A program made the translations under genes and the position numbers. From NCBI GenBank assembly GCA_963855995.1, contig OY979716.1:29710421-29774420 (forward strand): a stretch of DNA of 64,000 nt. The letters are read 5' to 3'. The DNA comes from Muricea muricata (Eukaryota > Cnidaria > Anthozoa > Malacalcyonacea > Plexauridae). Below the pieces are notes generated by a model. It did no database searches. It saw nothing but the letters and a program-made list of their open reading frames with translations, and was not told the DNA's origin. Below are positions 41,399 through 51,800 of the stretch, piece by piece (position 1 is the stretch's first letter; every line of letters starts with the position of its first letter).

Positions 41399-44300
41399 AT
41401 CAGAAGCTTCAGGTAATTGCCTATACAGTTCTGTGTCATTGGTTCTGGTAGGTGACAACAGTTTAGTACCTATTTTGAGAAAACTTACTTCAATTGAACT
41501 TTTTATGAATGCTGAATTCTATTCTCAACACCCATTATTTTCATCTATTGTGGAAAAGCATAGTGAATTTCACAACAGCCTAAAGAATCTTTTGCTTAGG
41601 TCTGTATCACAAGAGTGTTTGGATTCAGGTTTGATGACTGAAGACCTAGTAAAAAAGGAAGCCTTTTTAAACTGCCATGATAAGAAATGGTCCTCATTTC
41701 TTTGTATTTTAAGTCTTTCCTCTGTTATAGGGAAAGATATTCGAACATATCACCCAGATTCAGGGAAATATGCCATAAACTACAGTTTAACTCTTTAATA
41801 CATCCAAGAAACCCTGCCAAAGTATTTTCAGATGCCCTACATAATTTATTTTGTCATGAAGGTATTGTTGAACCTGTTGAAAGTTTCCATGCTAACCATT
41901 TTGTTCCTCTAGTTTTTTATTCCAGCAAACTTAAAAGAAAGTGTCTAAGTGCAACTAGTTCAGTACAATCTAAAAAGGCCAAATTAGGTTCAAAGGCAGA
42001 TGGGGATATTTACAAGTTTTTTTCAAAAGAGGAAAAGCCTTTGGTAAGTGTTTGTACTAAAACCAGAGCACCTAATGAAAGCTTTTCTTCCAAAGCTGCA
42101 CTGATTACTTCAATCACTGCAACTGATACTGAATCATTGACCTCAAAACCACTGCAGTCACCTGAGCTTTTATTAGGAAGTACAGAAGTATCTGATGATC
42201 AGGTAAAAGCATCTATGCCAACAAGCAATTTTGATATTGCCTCTTACAGGCAAAAGGTTAAAAGCTTGAATACTGCTGATATTTGTACTTTTATTAAAAA
42301 TGTTTTTAAACCGCACAGGAATTATGTGTTTCCTCAATTAAGTGAGAAGAACAAAAGAAGTTTTAAATATGACTGGCTAAATATCTTTCCCTGGCTTTGC
42401 TATTCAGCATCTGAGGATGGTGCATATTGTTTCTCTTGTGTACTTTTTGGAGATTGTTTTCCACGTAGAAGTTCTATAATTACTAGATAAGTTTCTCAGC
42501 CTTTTCGTTACTGGAATGATGCTATGTCTACTTTTAGACAGCATGCTGGTAATAACACTGGGGGAGAAATGGGACTGCATGCATGTACTTATCCAATGCT
42601 AACTGCTTTACTTTCTCAAATGTCAGGTGTCACACAGCCTATTGAAAACATCATGGATGCAAATGTCAAAAAGGAAATTGCAGAAAACAGGAAAATTCTT
42701 AGGCCTATTGTAGATTCTGTTTTATTTTGTGGCAGGCTTGGCAAAAGTCTGCGGGGTCATCGTGATGACTCCAAGTATTATCCAGAGGTTGGTTGTTACT
42801 CTACCAATGGCAATGTTGGTAACTTTGTTGAATCACTTAATTTTAGAGTGAGAGCAGGTGATGATACTTTGAAAACACATTTGCGTGATTGTGGAATAAA
42901 TAGAGGCTACATATCTAAAACAAGCCAAAACAAGATTATCAGATGTATTGGCCAAGTCATATCTAAAGATCTTATTGAAGAGATTAAGGAAAGTAGGTAC
43001 TATAGCATCATTGCAGATGAAGCTTCTGACTCTTCTCACAAAGAACAATTATCACTTGTTCTGTGATTTATTGACAGTGGTATGAACGTTAGAGAAGAGT
43101 TTATTTGTTTTATGCATTGTAAATGGGGGTTGAGTGGTAAAAATCTTGCTAAGCTTATTTTAGAAGGTTTAGACAATTTAACATTGCCAATTGATAATTG
43201 CAGGGGACAGGGTTATGATGGTGCAGGTGCTGTTGCTGGGCATATTAATGGTTTGGGTGCTCATATTTTAAAAGTCAACCCAAAAGCTCTTTACAGTGAT
43301 TGTTTTAGTCATCGGTTAAATTTGTCTGTTTGTGACACCCTTTCTATTCTTGAAGTAACCACAATGTTGAAACATGTTAATCAAGCTGCTAACTTTATTA
43401 ATATTTCACAGACACATAATATGCCTTTTGCTGATCATACTGATGACTCTGATCTGAACACAAAGAAAACCAAACTAGTAAGTCTTTGTAAAACCAGATG
43501 GGTTGAGCGAGTTCAAAGTCTTGACACTTTTCAAGAGCTTTTTATCCCATTAATTGACACACTACAGGATATGGTTAAAAAGGTTAGTGGCGAGTCCCAG
43601 ACTAAGCCTTCTCTTTCTGCTGATGCATCATTTTTTGCTTACACTAATTACCCAGTTTGATTTTATTGTTGCATTAGTTATTACTAGACATGTACTTGAT
43701 GCCACACTTCCTGAGTTATTGCAGGGGAAAAGTATCAATGCTATGGATGGGTTTCACCTAATAACAACCATGAAAAATGATGTTATGATCATGAGAAACA
43801 ACATTGATTTCTACCACAACACCTGTTATGATGAAGCGTTGAAGCTGTGCAAGGAAGTAGGCATTCAGGAAGCAAAAAAAGAACTGTTGGAAGGCAAACA
43901 GCTTGATCAAAACCCTCCCAGCAGTTCTTTTTCAGAACATTATAAACTAACAATTACTATACCTTTATTAGATCATCTTCAAGCTGCTTTAGATGCTAGA
44001 TTTGATTTGGACAGCATAAATGCCTACAAAGGCTTAAGTATTGTGCCTGTGAAGATGATGTCCCTGTGCAGGAATGGAATTGACTGGAAAGAGCGTTTTA
44101 AGACTGTTGCCATGTTTTATCATGATGATTTGCCTAATCCACTTGCTTTAGATGCTGAATTAAGACAGTGGTTTACTTAATGGGACACACATAACGGTCC
44201 TCTTCCAGATACTGTGATTACAACTTTAAAATCTGTTAGCTTTAAGGGACTTGAAAACATCAAAGTTATTCTTCGTATTTTAGGCAGACTCCCAATTACA

Positions 44301-44498
44301 TCTTGTGAATGTGAGAGGTCAATTTCTGCATTGAGAAACCTGAAAAACTACCAAAGGAGTACTATGGTGGAAGAACGGCTGAATGGTTTGGCAATGATGG
44401 GGATTCATACTGAAGTTGTTCCTGATGTTGAAAAAGTTATTGGTAAGTTTGCTCATGGGAATACTCGTTTAAAATTCATCGGATATGTTACACTTTAA
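41399..44498 (+). pseudogene. hAT transposase (DUF4371/P52rIPK-like) with N-terminal OTU-like domain
   Basis: The OTU-like domain begins SEASGNCLYSSVSLVLVGDN (candidate catalytic Cys, about 41415) and ends FHANHFVPLVFYS (candidate His, about 41893); a frameshift near 41790 lies inside it. In the frame of that end, the protein runs into a linker and a TTF-type zinc finger (FPQLSEKNKRSFKYDWLNIF, then YCFSCVLFG). DUF4371 follows with FCGRLGKSLRGHRDD, YYSIIADEASDSSHKEQLSL, CRGQGYDGAGAVAG and DCFSHRLNLSVCDT. The C-terminal dimerisation domain has GRLPITSCECERSISALRNL (44284-44340). Lesions: TAA after about 42487, TGA at about 43064, a frameshift near 43655, TAA at about 44178. The fused OTU is the notable feature. 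Confidence 0.82.
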
Positions 44499-44668
44499 AA
44501 TGCCCTCTGCTCATACTCAAGGACTTATTCAGGTTGAACGCACCCTCAAAACCATTTAAATACTGTGAAACAACTGGAAAATTCTCGTGTATCGTTTCCT
44601 ACCATGCATAGTCAGTAGTTTACATCATTCTGCATGTCAGAATAGCATCGTTAGTACATGGCATCATT
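44499..44668. other. 3' non-coding part of hAT element
   Basis: Short AT-rich sequence between the transposase end and the foldback MITE. Nothing else recognised. Confidence 0.4.
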
Positions 44669-44831
44669 CAGTGGTGTCGCCAGCTCGATAAGTGAGGGGG
44701 ACATATTCATATATTTGTGTTGTGCACAATTAACTTCTTTTGAAATCTAATCGACTTCAAAAGAAATTAATTGTGCAGAACACGAATATAAGAATATGTC
44801 CCCCTCACTTATCGCCCTGGCGACGCCACTG
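44669..44831. mobile_element. Foldback hAT-type MITE, 163 bp
   Basis: Starts CAGTGGTGTCGCCAG and ends CTGGCGACGCCACTG. The arms of about 75 nt pair almost completely around a loop near 44745. GCATCATT (44661-44668) is nearly repeated as GCCATCATT (44832-44840), an 8-bp target site with one inserted base. It lies inside the larger hAT element. Confidence 0.85.
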
Positions 44832-45394
44832 GCCATCATTTTAAAAACGAATATTAAGAAAATTGAAAACTTGTCAAAAACTTTGGCAAGGCTTAAAGAT
44901 AAACAAATATATTCATGTGTATCGTTAGTACTCGTCATAGCATCATCCCAGGAACGAATGTCAAGGGAATGATCTATATTTGGAGTACAAGACAGAAGTT
45001 TTCTTAATTTTTTTCACACAATTGTCTATTTCGTTGAGTAGCGCATGTTTATAGAATGGACTAATGAAATTTGAAATTTGCACAACTACAGTAAGTCATC
45101 TCAAAAATGTGCATAAACTTCATACTGTACGTAACTTTGACACAAAACTTTAATAACTACATCATACACATACAAGATCAAGTTTTGCACAATACAGTTA
45201 ACAACTAGATAATGATGGTTTTTATGTTTTTATAAGCCTTACCGAAATAGGTTTCAAAATTAAACTGAAAACCGGTAAACCACTCAAGCCTTGTGCCTAC
45301 TGTATGCTAGATTAACACTGCAGATCACAAATATCATTTCTAATGCAGATTTGATTGATAAAGAGTGGATATTTCAGACAAATCATCATTATTA

Positions 45395-45735
45395 TATCGT
45401 TGGGGGGGGGGGAAAGGGTTAGAACTGACCAAGACGGTGTTAGAACTGAGCACTCTCACATCCATGAAATATCCCAAAAGGTCCCCCCATTTCTAACCAA
45501 ACTCCTATAATAATAGGTGTGTAAGCGGGTGTCTGGCGCTAATAACCAGACTGCTCACTTAGACGGGGGGTAAAGGGTAAGAACTGACCGGGATGGTGTG
45601 AGAATTGAGCACTTTCACATCCATGAAGTGTCCCAAAAGGTCCCCTTTTCTAACCAAACTCCTGTTGCTGCATGTATTTAGCAAGAGGTGTGAAGGCGGG
45701 TGTCTGGCGCTATAACCAGGCTGCTGTCCATGTCG
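45395..45735. repeat. Two-copy tandem duplication, about 165-bp unit
   Basis: Copies at about 45402-45560 and 45566-45730 share GGTTAGAACTGACC, GAGCACTCTCACATCCATGA, CCCAAAAGGTCCCC, TTTCTAACCAAACTCCT and GGGTGTCTGGCGCTA blocks in order, with small indels. G-runs precede each copy. Non-coding, within the hAT element. Confidence 0.85.
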
Positions 45736-46107
45736 GATTCGTTTCTTTATGCGTTTCCTAGGCATGCTGATGAGCTCTGATATTGGATGAAACAGCAGTG
45801 GAGCTCAAATGCGGCTGTAACAAGGTTAGTGCTAGTATGATGACATTATGATGTCATCGTATTGGTGACGTCATCACTATGACGTCGCAGCTATCACTGT
45901 CCAGAGTTTTTGGCTGGCGTTTTAAGAATCCTAGATCTGCCCCTGATCTTGAGACTTGGCTTTTTACTCTCAGTTTTTAGTAGCTAATTAAGTTTGAGTT
46001 GTATCATGTTTCATTTTTAGATGTATATAAAACTTTTTTACCTATGTAAAGCACTATTGAACATTTGAAAATGATGCTATATAAAATGACAATTATTATT
46101 ATTATTA

Positions 46108-46324
46108 AAGCACCGCATAATGAAGAAAGACCATGCAATGATGAGAGCACCACATATGATAATATAAACACTGCATATAATGATGTAAATACCACATATA
46201 ATAAAGTAAGCACCACATATAATAAAGTACAGCATATAATGATATAACCACTGCATATAATAAAGTAAGAACTGAATATAATGCAGCAAATACTGTGTAT
46301 AATGCAGTAAATACTGCGTATAAC
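46108..46324. repeat. 21-bp minisatellite, about 11 units
   Basis: Degenerate units of type CACTGCATATAATGAAGTAAA repeated head to tail. The multiple-of-three unit keeps frames open, explaining spurious ORFs here. Its left remnant lies at 39944-39982 across the LINE D/hAT insertion. Confidence 0.85.
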
Positions 46325-46325
46325 T

Positions 46326-47265
46326 AGAAATACATGCATGCAGCAACCTCTCGCCACTAACTAAGAGCATACAACTATATTTTCGGAATTACATGAAGTA
46401 CTTATATAGGTTGTTGTCATAGCAACACGGCAATTGCTATATTAATTTTTCAAAATGACAAAATATTGGGTTTTTAATCCTTGTTTTATTGACAATTTTT
46501 TAAAATGGCACAACATTTGTAATCAGCATGTTATTACGCCAAATGTAAGCTTAAATTTGGTATAAAATACGACCTACTAATTACATGTATTAGACGTTTT
46601 GAAATATTTATGAAACTAAATTTTTATCTACATAAACTTTGAGTTTGAAACAAAACCGTTTCAAGCCAATTTTGTATCTTCGCTCATACTCTTTTACATG
46701 TGAAGTTCGTCAATATTTTGAAATACAGTAATAAGAAGACAGTCTTGCATTTACAAAACATAAACTTACTCTGAAATTTAAACAAACAGTGAATAGAGTG
46801 GAGGAGTACGGCTACGCCGGCCTTTATAAAGCATTAAAACACAAGTATAAATACGCATTATCAACAAACTTGCCTTGTGTTTCACGCCGTAGTCAATTAT
46901 TGGCACTTCTCTGTATTTTCCCAGCATTAATCTCTCTTCAAGAGTCAATGACCACCCTTCTTTGGTTGTGAAAGTTGCTAAATCTTTTTGCAAAAATACA
47001 AAATATTGTAGTGCAAAAAGCAACTTTAGATATTTGCTGTCAGTTGAATTCGTGATTAATCAATCAACAATAAATTTTAAACCTGACCAATCAGTGTTAG
47101 CCATTCATGATAGTCTGCCATATTGTTGAGATCAGTGAGGACATACCACTTTTACTACCTATCACGAGCAAAGACTTTCAACTCCGCTAATACGAAATTA
47201 GTAACCCTCGCCCCGGGCTTATGCCCGGAACGGCGCTTTGCGCCCTTGGCTCGGGAATTATATAA
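46326..47265. repeat. 0.94-kb dispersed repeat with double GC hairpin, copy 1
   Basis: Shared with 55319-56290 in the same orientation from AGAAATACATGCATGCAGCA to TTGGCTCGGG. The right end has two strong stems, CCGGGC-TTAT-GCCCGG and GGCGC-TTT-GCGCC (47210-47245). No terminal inverted repeats and no coherent ORF in both copies. It borders the Helentron endonuclease region on its right. A non-autonomous Helitron-like element or SINE-like unit is possible; unproven. Confidence 0.8.
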
Positions 47266-47319
47266 GTACCACATATAAACATTGGCATTCAATACCAATT
47301 TATAAAATAGGTACGCAAT

Positions 47320-48010
47320 GCGTACATGTGGCCCAAGCCCATATCGTTTTATGATCACTGAAGTAGGTCTCCAGTATACCAGCATGAATTTCTTCATTCA
47401 TTAAATTTGTATATAAATGATCAATTGTTGTTCTATTATCTGTTGTAAAGTCTGTTATTAACTGGCAGTGTAATTGTTTTCTATAATCATTAGGCTATAG
47501 AGAGATTGACGGTCTGATTCCACCATCCAGTTCACATAAAGTCTTCAATGAATATTTTTTTTGTGAACAGTCTTCGTCAAGAATTGTTCAAAGAGCAGAG
47601 GGTAGGCGTGAAAAAGCAACGCTGGGAGAACGATATAACCCAATTATAGTCAGATTTGGGTGACTTATGGTTTTAATAATGGTAAACTCAATTCCATTTA
47701 TGTTGTGGACATAGGGATATCCTTCTAAAAATGGAACTCGACTATAAATAGCTGTTCCACCAAGTGGATGCCCAGAACCAGAATATTAAGAAATGTCATT
47801 TCTAAATAGGCTGTAACCATTAATACTGTAAATTTCATCAGGGTCCAAAGGGATAAACCTTGTCTCGGTAAAGATTAAAATGTCAGTAGAGAAGTAGTTG
47901 ATGTTTTTTCGAACATCTTCAATATGTTTTTGGAGAGATCTAGCATTGACTGACGTAGCAAATTTTTAAATTGGAATGATCCAACATATACAATGGTATG
48001 AAACATAGTT
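47320..48010 (-). pseudogene. Helentron AP-endonuclease domain
   Basis: LINE-type apurinic endonuclease domain fused behind the helicase. The minus strand reads FATSVNARSLQKHIEDVR, TDILIFTETRFIPLDPDE, GYSLFRND, GGTAIYSRVPFLEGYP, FTIIKTISHPNLTIIGLYR, then TTDNRTTIDHLYTN and ETYFSDHKTIWA. Asn, Glu, Tyr and the final SDH are present. The GDFN motif expected between GLYRSP and the RTTIDH block is not found; that stretch (about 47470-47620) is scrambled by frameshifts. A stop lies near 47788. Non-functional as written. Confidence 0.78.
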
Positions 48011-48257
48011 TCAAATTATGTTCTGTTCTTAACATTTCCATTTCTTTTACAACTCTTCGATTGACAGATATCTTATCTTCACATAGGTCAGTGATATATA
48101 ACCCTTCAATTGTTGTAACTCAATTTAAGGCAACATAATGTATATGAGGAATAGTAATTTTAGTGTTTAAGTTCACAACTGTTTGTGACTGGATATCACT
48201 GTGTGATTTATGTACAGTTTTAGCCGATGCCGGCCTTAATGGAAATTGTTTTCTTAC

Positions 48258-48782
48258 TGGAATGGCGTTTTACAAGAACGTTATATAAAGTACGTGTGGT
48301 TCTAATCGCGGGCTCAAGAAAAAGAAGAATGTTGTCGCAAGGGCCTTTCAGTTATTGTGGCAAATTACCAAGACATTTCTTGTCGTTTTTTGGAAACTAG
48401 TTGGACATTTTTGTTATTGTTGGGACTCGGTGATTGTTGTAGTTGATGTTGTTGATTTGAAGAGGATTTAAAACGGTAAATGGCATATAAACATGTAATT
48501 AACTTATCGTTCAAGTATAGCTATGACAATCGAAACGTTTTGATTAATACTGGGTAACTTTCTTTGTGTCTTGTAGTACGTTTGTATTGCCTAGGTTATT
48601 TGTACGTTTTGTAACTGTAAGTATTTGTTTTTCAGCGTGAAAGTAATAAAACCGTTCGCAATCGTGTATTGTGTACATGTGATACTTCATCTAAGACAAA
48701 GTATACAGTCCCAGATTTTGAAATTCGAAGGCGCGGGGGTTGGTCGCCTCTAACCAGTGAAACGAGACTCCGCGCGAGAACA
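48258..48782 (+). repeat. 5' LTR of BEL/Pao element
   Basis: Begins TGGAATGGCGTTTTACAAGA and ends GAGAACA. Contains TATATAAAG near 48282, a possible TATA element, and AATAAAA near 48645, a possible polyadenylation signal; their roles are inferred from position only. Confidence 0.92.
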
Positions 48783-48786
48783 TTAA

Positions 48787-48800
48787 TGGTCCTTCGAGCC
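48787..48800 (+). promoter_or_regulatory. tRNA primer-binding site of BEL/Pao element
   Basis: TGGTCCTTCGAGCC starts four bases after the 5' LTR. The leading TGG and its position fit a tRNA 3'-end complement. The tRNA species was not determined. Confidence 0.75.
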
Positions 48801-48827
48801 GGATAGACAATTAGCAAGCATAGAAAA

Positions 48828-51800
48828 ATGTCTGTGTCTCAGTCAACAAGATCGCATAAAACTAAGGGGGCGGTTGACCCTACAAGTACGCATAACCAGG
48901 ATGATCAGAACCTGCAGCAGGAAGGCAGTGCAGTGCAGGAAGGCAGTGCAGTGCAGGAAGGCAGTGCAGACCCATTGTTAACGGGAGGCCAAGACCACAT
49001 GGAGGTGGCAGCTGATGTAACCAAGCGGTGCCGTGTCAAACGACGAGCTCTAAAGTGTATAATTGAAAGATATATTGAAGCTACCAAGCAGTTGATAGAA
49101 CGAAGGGGTAGCAGAGCAGCCATCAAGCAAAACTTGACCGACATTGTGGAAACATTTAAGAAAATAGAAGGCCTTCAGGCCCAACTGGAGGAACACTCCC
49201 AAGACGTAGACGAACTGCTAGCTGATGTGATAGTGTCAACTAACATAAGATTGGAAGTCAATGACATCACTGGTACAGTGCAAGAGTATCTGGAGAAGAA
49301 AATGTCCGGATCCAGCCATTGGAGTAAGTCACAAACTAGCTCCCAGCGCAGCAGCTCACCCCCTTCTGCGCCAGAAGAAAATGTCGAAGATCAAGAGGAG
49401 TTGGACAAAGAAGAGAAAAAACAAGAGACCATTGAGCAGCAGCTACAGCAAGCTGCAAGGCTCTCAGAATTGGCTCGAGAGAAAAGAGCTAAAGCAGCTC
49501 AACTGCAGGAGCAGGCCGATGAGGCGGAAAGGCAGTCAGAAGCCATCGGCGGCGGGCACAAGGAGTCAAGCCAGAAACTGCCTGCGAACCTGTCAACGCA
49601 ACCTGAGATAGACGGTGAAGAAAAGGCCAGACTCTACGTAAAACATCTAGAGCAGATACGAACACAGGAAGGCCAAGCTGAGCATGCTACTGAAGAAGAT
49701 TGGATTGTTGAATTTCGGAAGACACTGAAAGTTTCTGTTCGATCAGTGGACCCCGGAAAAATCCCAGTAAGAGCAGATGTGCCTATTTATAATGGTGATC
49801 CATTGAAATGGCTTTCATGGAGTGGTCTCTTCAAAGCGCTTGTACATGATACAAAGATGACTTCAGAAGCGAAGATGGGATTTCTACACACCAGGCCGTC
49901 AAAAGAATGTGACCGAGTGATTGCAGGCCTATTCCCAGATGATGAAGGATATGCGGAAGCCCTAATGCTGTTACGGGATAGATATGGTCATCCAACTACC
50001 TTGCAAGCTGCTCATTTACAATCATTGAAGTCGCTACCTGATGTTAATTCTGGAAACCCAGATAGTCTAGCAACTAGTTTCCAGTCTTTTGTTGATGAGG
50101 CAAGAAGTCACCTAGCTGTGCTTAAACGATACAGTAAAGGAGAATCTTCGTTTGTGTCGTCTCTTATTTACGACCTAACTGATAAGTTGCCTCAGGAAGA
50201 TGCCAAGGCCTGGCGTACAAAGGTTGGCGAAGGTCAAGTGAGGATGACACTAGAAGCACTCAGTACATGGTTGGGTGCAAGAGGAAGGTGCTATTGGAGT
50301 GCACTTCCACCACAAAATGCTCGGAGAAAAGAAAACCGGAACAACCGGAACCTTCCCAGGAGATCTTTGGCTGGCCAGTATGGCGCCAAGTGCCCAAAAT
50401 GCGACGGCAAACATAAGGCGGAGAGCTGTACTAAGATCAAGGAGTTGTCAGCAGAGGAACGTCTTGACTTCGCTAAAGAGAAAAGACTTTGTTTCAGTTG
50501 TTTAGAGGGATCTCATGTCTCTCGAAATTGTCAACAGAAAAGGGAGTGCGGTATCGGGGACTGCAAAAGGAAACACCACCCATTACTACACGGAGAAGCA
50601 AATGTGCGTGCGACTACCACAAAAACCCCACGGTCCGGCGTAACCTTTGGAATCGTTGAAGTTTCTGTCGTCGGGGCCGGTGGGAATCAAGTGAAAGGAA
50701 ACCTTCTGTTTGATGATGGTTCTGATACCACGCTGGTATCAGAGGCATTCGTGAGGAAGCTGGGATTGCGGGGAAAGAAGACCACGCTCAACATTTCAGG
50801 TGTCGGAGGTAAAGAAAAAAAACGAACGTCCTCTCAAGTGACTCTCCGTGTTAAGACACCGGAAGGTGATGCTGATCATGTTAATCTCACAGCCTGGAGC
50901 CTTCCAAAGATATGTCAGCCAGTTGAAACAGTCCCATGGCCAGAGATCAAAACCAAGTGGAAGCATTTGGAAAATGTGAACCTAAAAGCCGTTGGTGGTG
51001 AAATTGATATCCTGCTGGGTGTTGACCACGCAGATTTGTTAGTACCATTGGATGTGAAAATGGGCGAACCGCGAGAACCCATAGCCAAAAGAACGACCTT
51101 TGGTTGGATGGCGGTTGGGCCGATTGGTAACCCTCGTCGTGACATCCACAGCCATCACGTCGCCAGAGCAGAGTCACAACCACTTGATGTTGCCTTCAAG
51201 CAGTTCTGGGATAGTGAATCGTTTGGTACTAAGACAACAAACAAGCCACACTACTCCAATGATGAGCAACGAGCAATAGATATATTGGAACGCGAGACCA
51301 GGAAGTTAGAGAATGGGTACGAGGTCTTGTTGTTGTGGAGAGAAAACGAGCCACAGCTGCAGAACAATAGACAAGTCGCAAAAAAGAGACTAGAAGGTCT
51401 GCATCGACGATTTGAGCGAGAGCCTGAGTATGAGAAGGACTATCGCAAGGCTAATAGCAAGTACATAGAAGACGGATATGCACACAAAGTAAACCAAGAA
51501 GACGACCTCGATGGGCCGAACCAGTGGTATCTCCCCCATCACGCAGTGTATAAGAAATCACCCACCGAGAAGAAGATCCGAGTAGTATTTGATGCATCGG
51601 CCAAGCACCGGGGCAAATGCTTGAACGACGCCTTACTACCAGGTCCCGTGCTACAGAATGAACTTCCGCATGTGATCATAAAGTTTCGTGAGGGTGATGT
51701 TGCTTTCGGAGCCGACATCGAAGCAATGTTTAGCCGAATTAGATTGCAGAAGCAAGATGCCAGATATCATCGCTTCCTGTGGAAGGAGAAAGGCAGCGAT

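Larger units (their letters stand above)
40110..45945 (+). mobile_element. hAT transposon, 5.8 kb, ATCTTGAG 8-bp target duplication
   Basis: Inverted ends CAGGGGCGGATCTTGGGT and, on the right, CTAGATCTGCCCCTG. ATCTTGAG is duplicated exactly at 40102-40109 and 45946-45953. Removing the element and one duplication restores the LINE D codons (KKHLETW), so the borders are exact. It contains an OTU-hAT transposase gene, a foldback MITE and a tandem duplication. The 8-bp TSD and CAGGGGC ends are classic hAT features. Confidence 0.92.
39988..46107 (+). mobile_element. LINE D: short 3' LINE fragment split by a hAT element
   Basis: 39988-40109 encodes a LINE ORF2 C-terminus (APTLWNSMSLELRKIDSF, then CTFKKHLETW). 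The frame resumes after the hAT at 45954 (TWLFTLSF, stop), followed by a CR1/L2-like 3' end (GTAAAGCACTATTGAACATT...) and an (ATT)n tail ending about 46107. The 23-bp unit AAAGCACCGCATAATGAAGA... lies on both sides, consistent with a target duplication inside the minisatellite. Only about 280 bp of LINE remains. Confidence 0.78.

Noticed and set aside
46004..46370. Long overlapping Cys/Ile/Tyr-rich ORFs on the minus strand
   Set aside because: Produced by the 21-bp minisatellite, whose length is a multiple of three.
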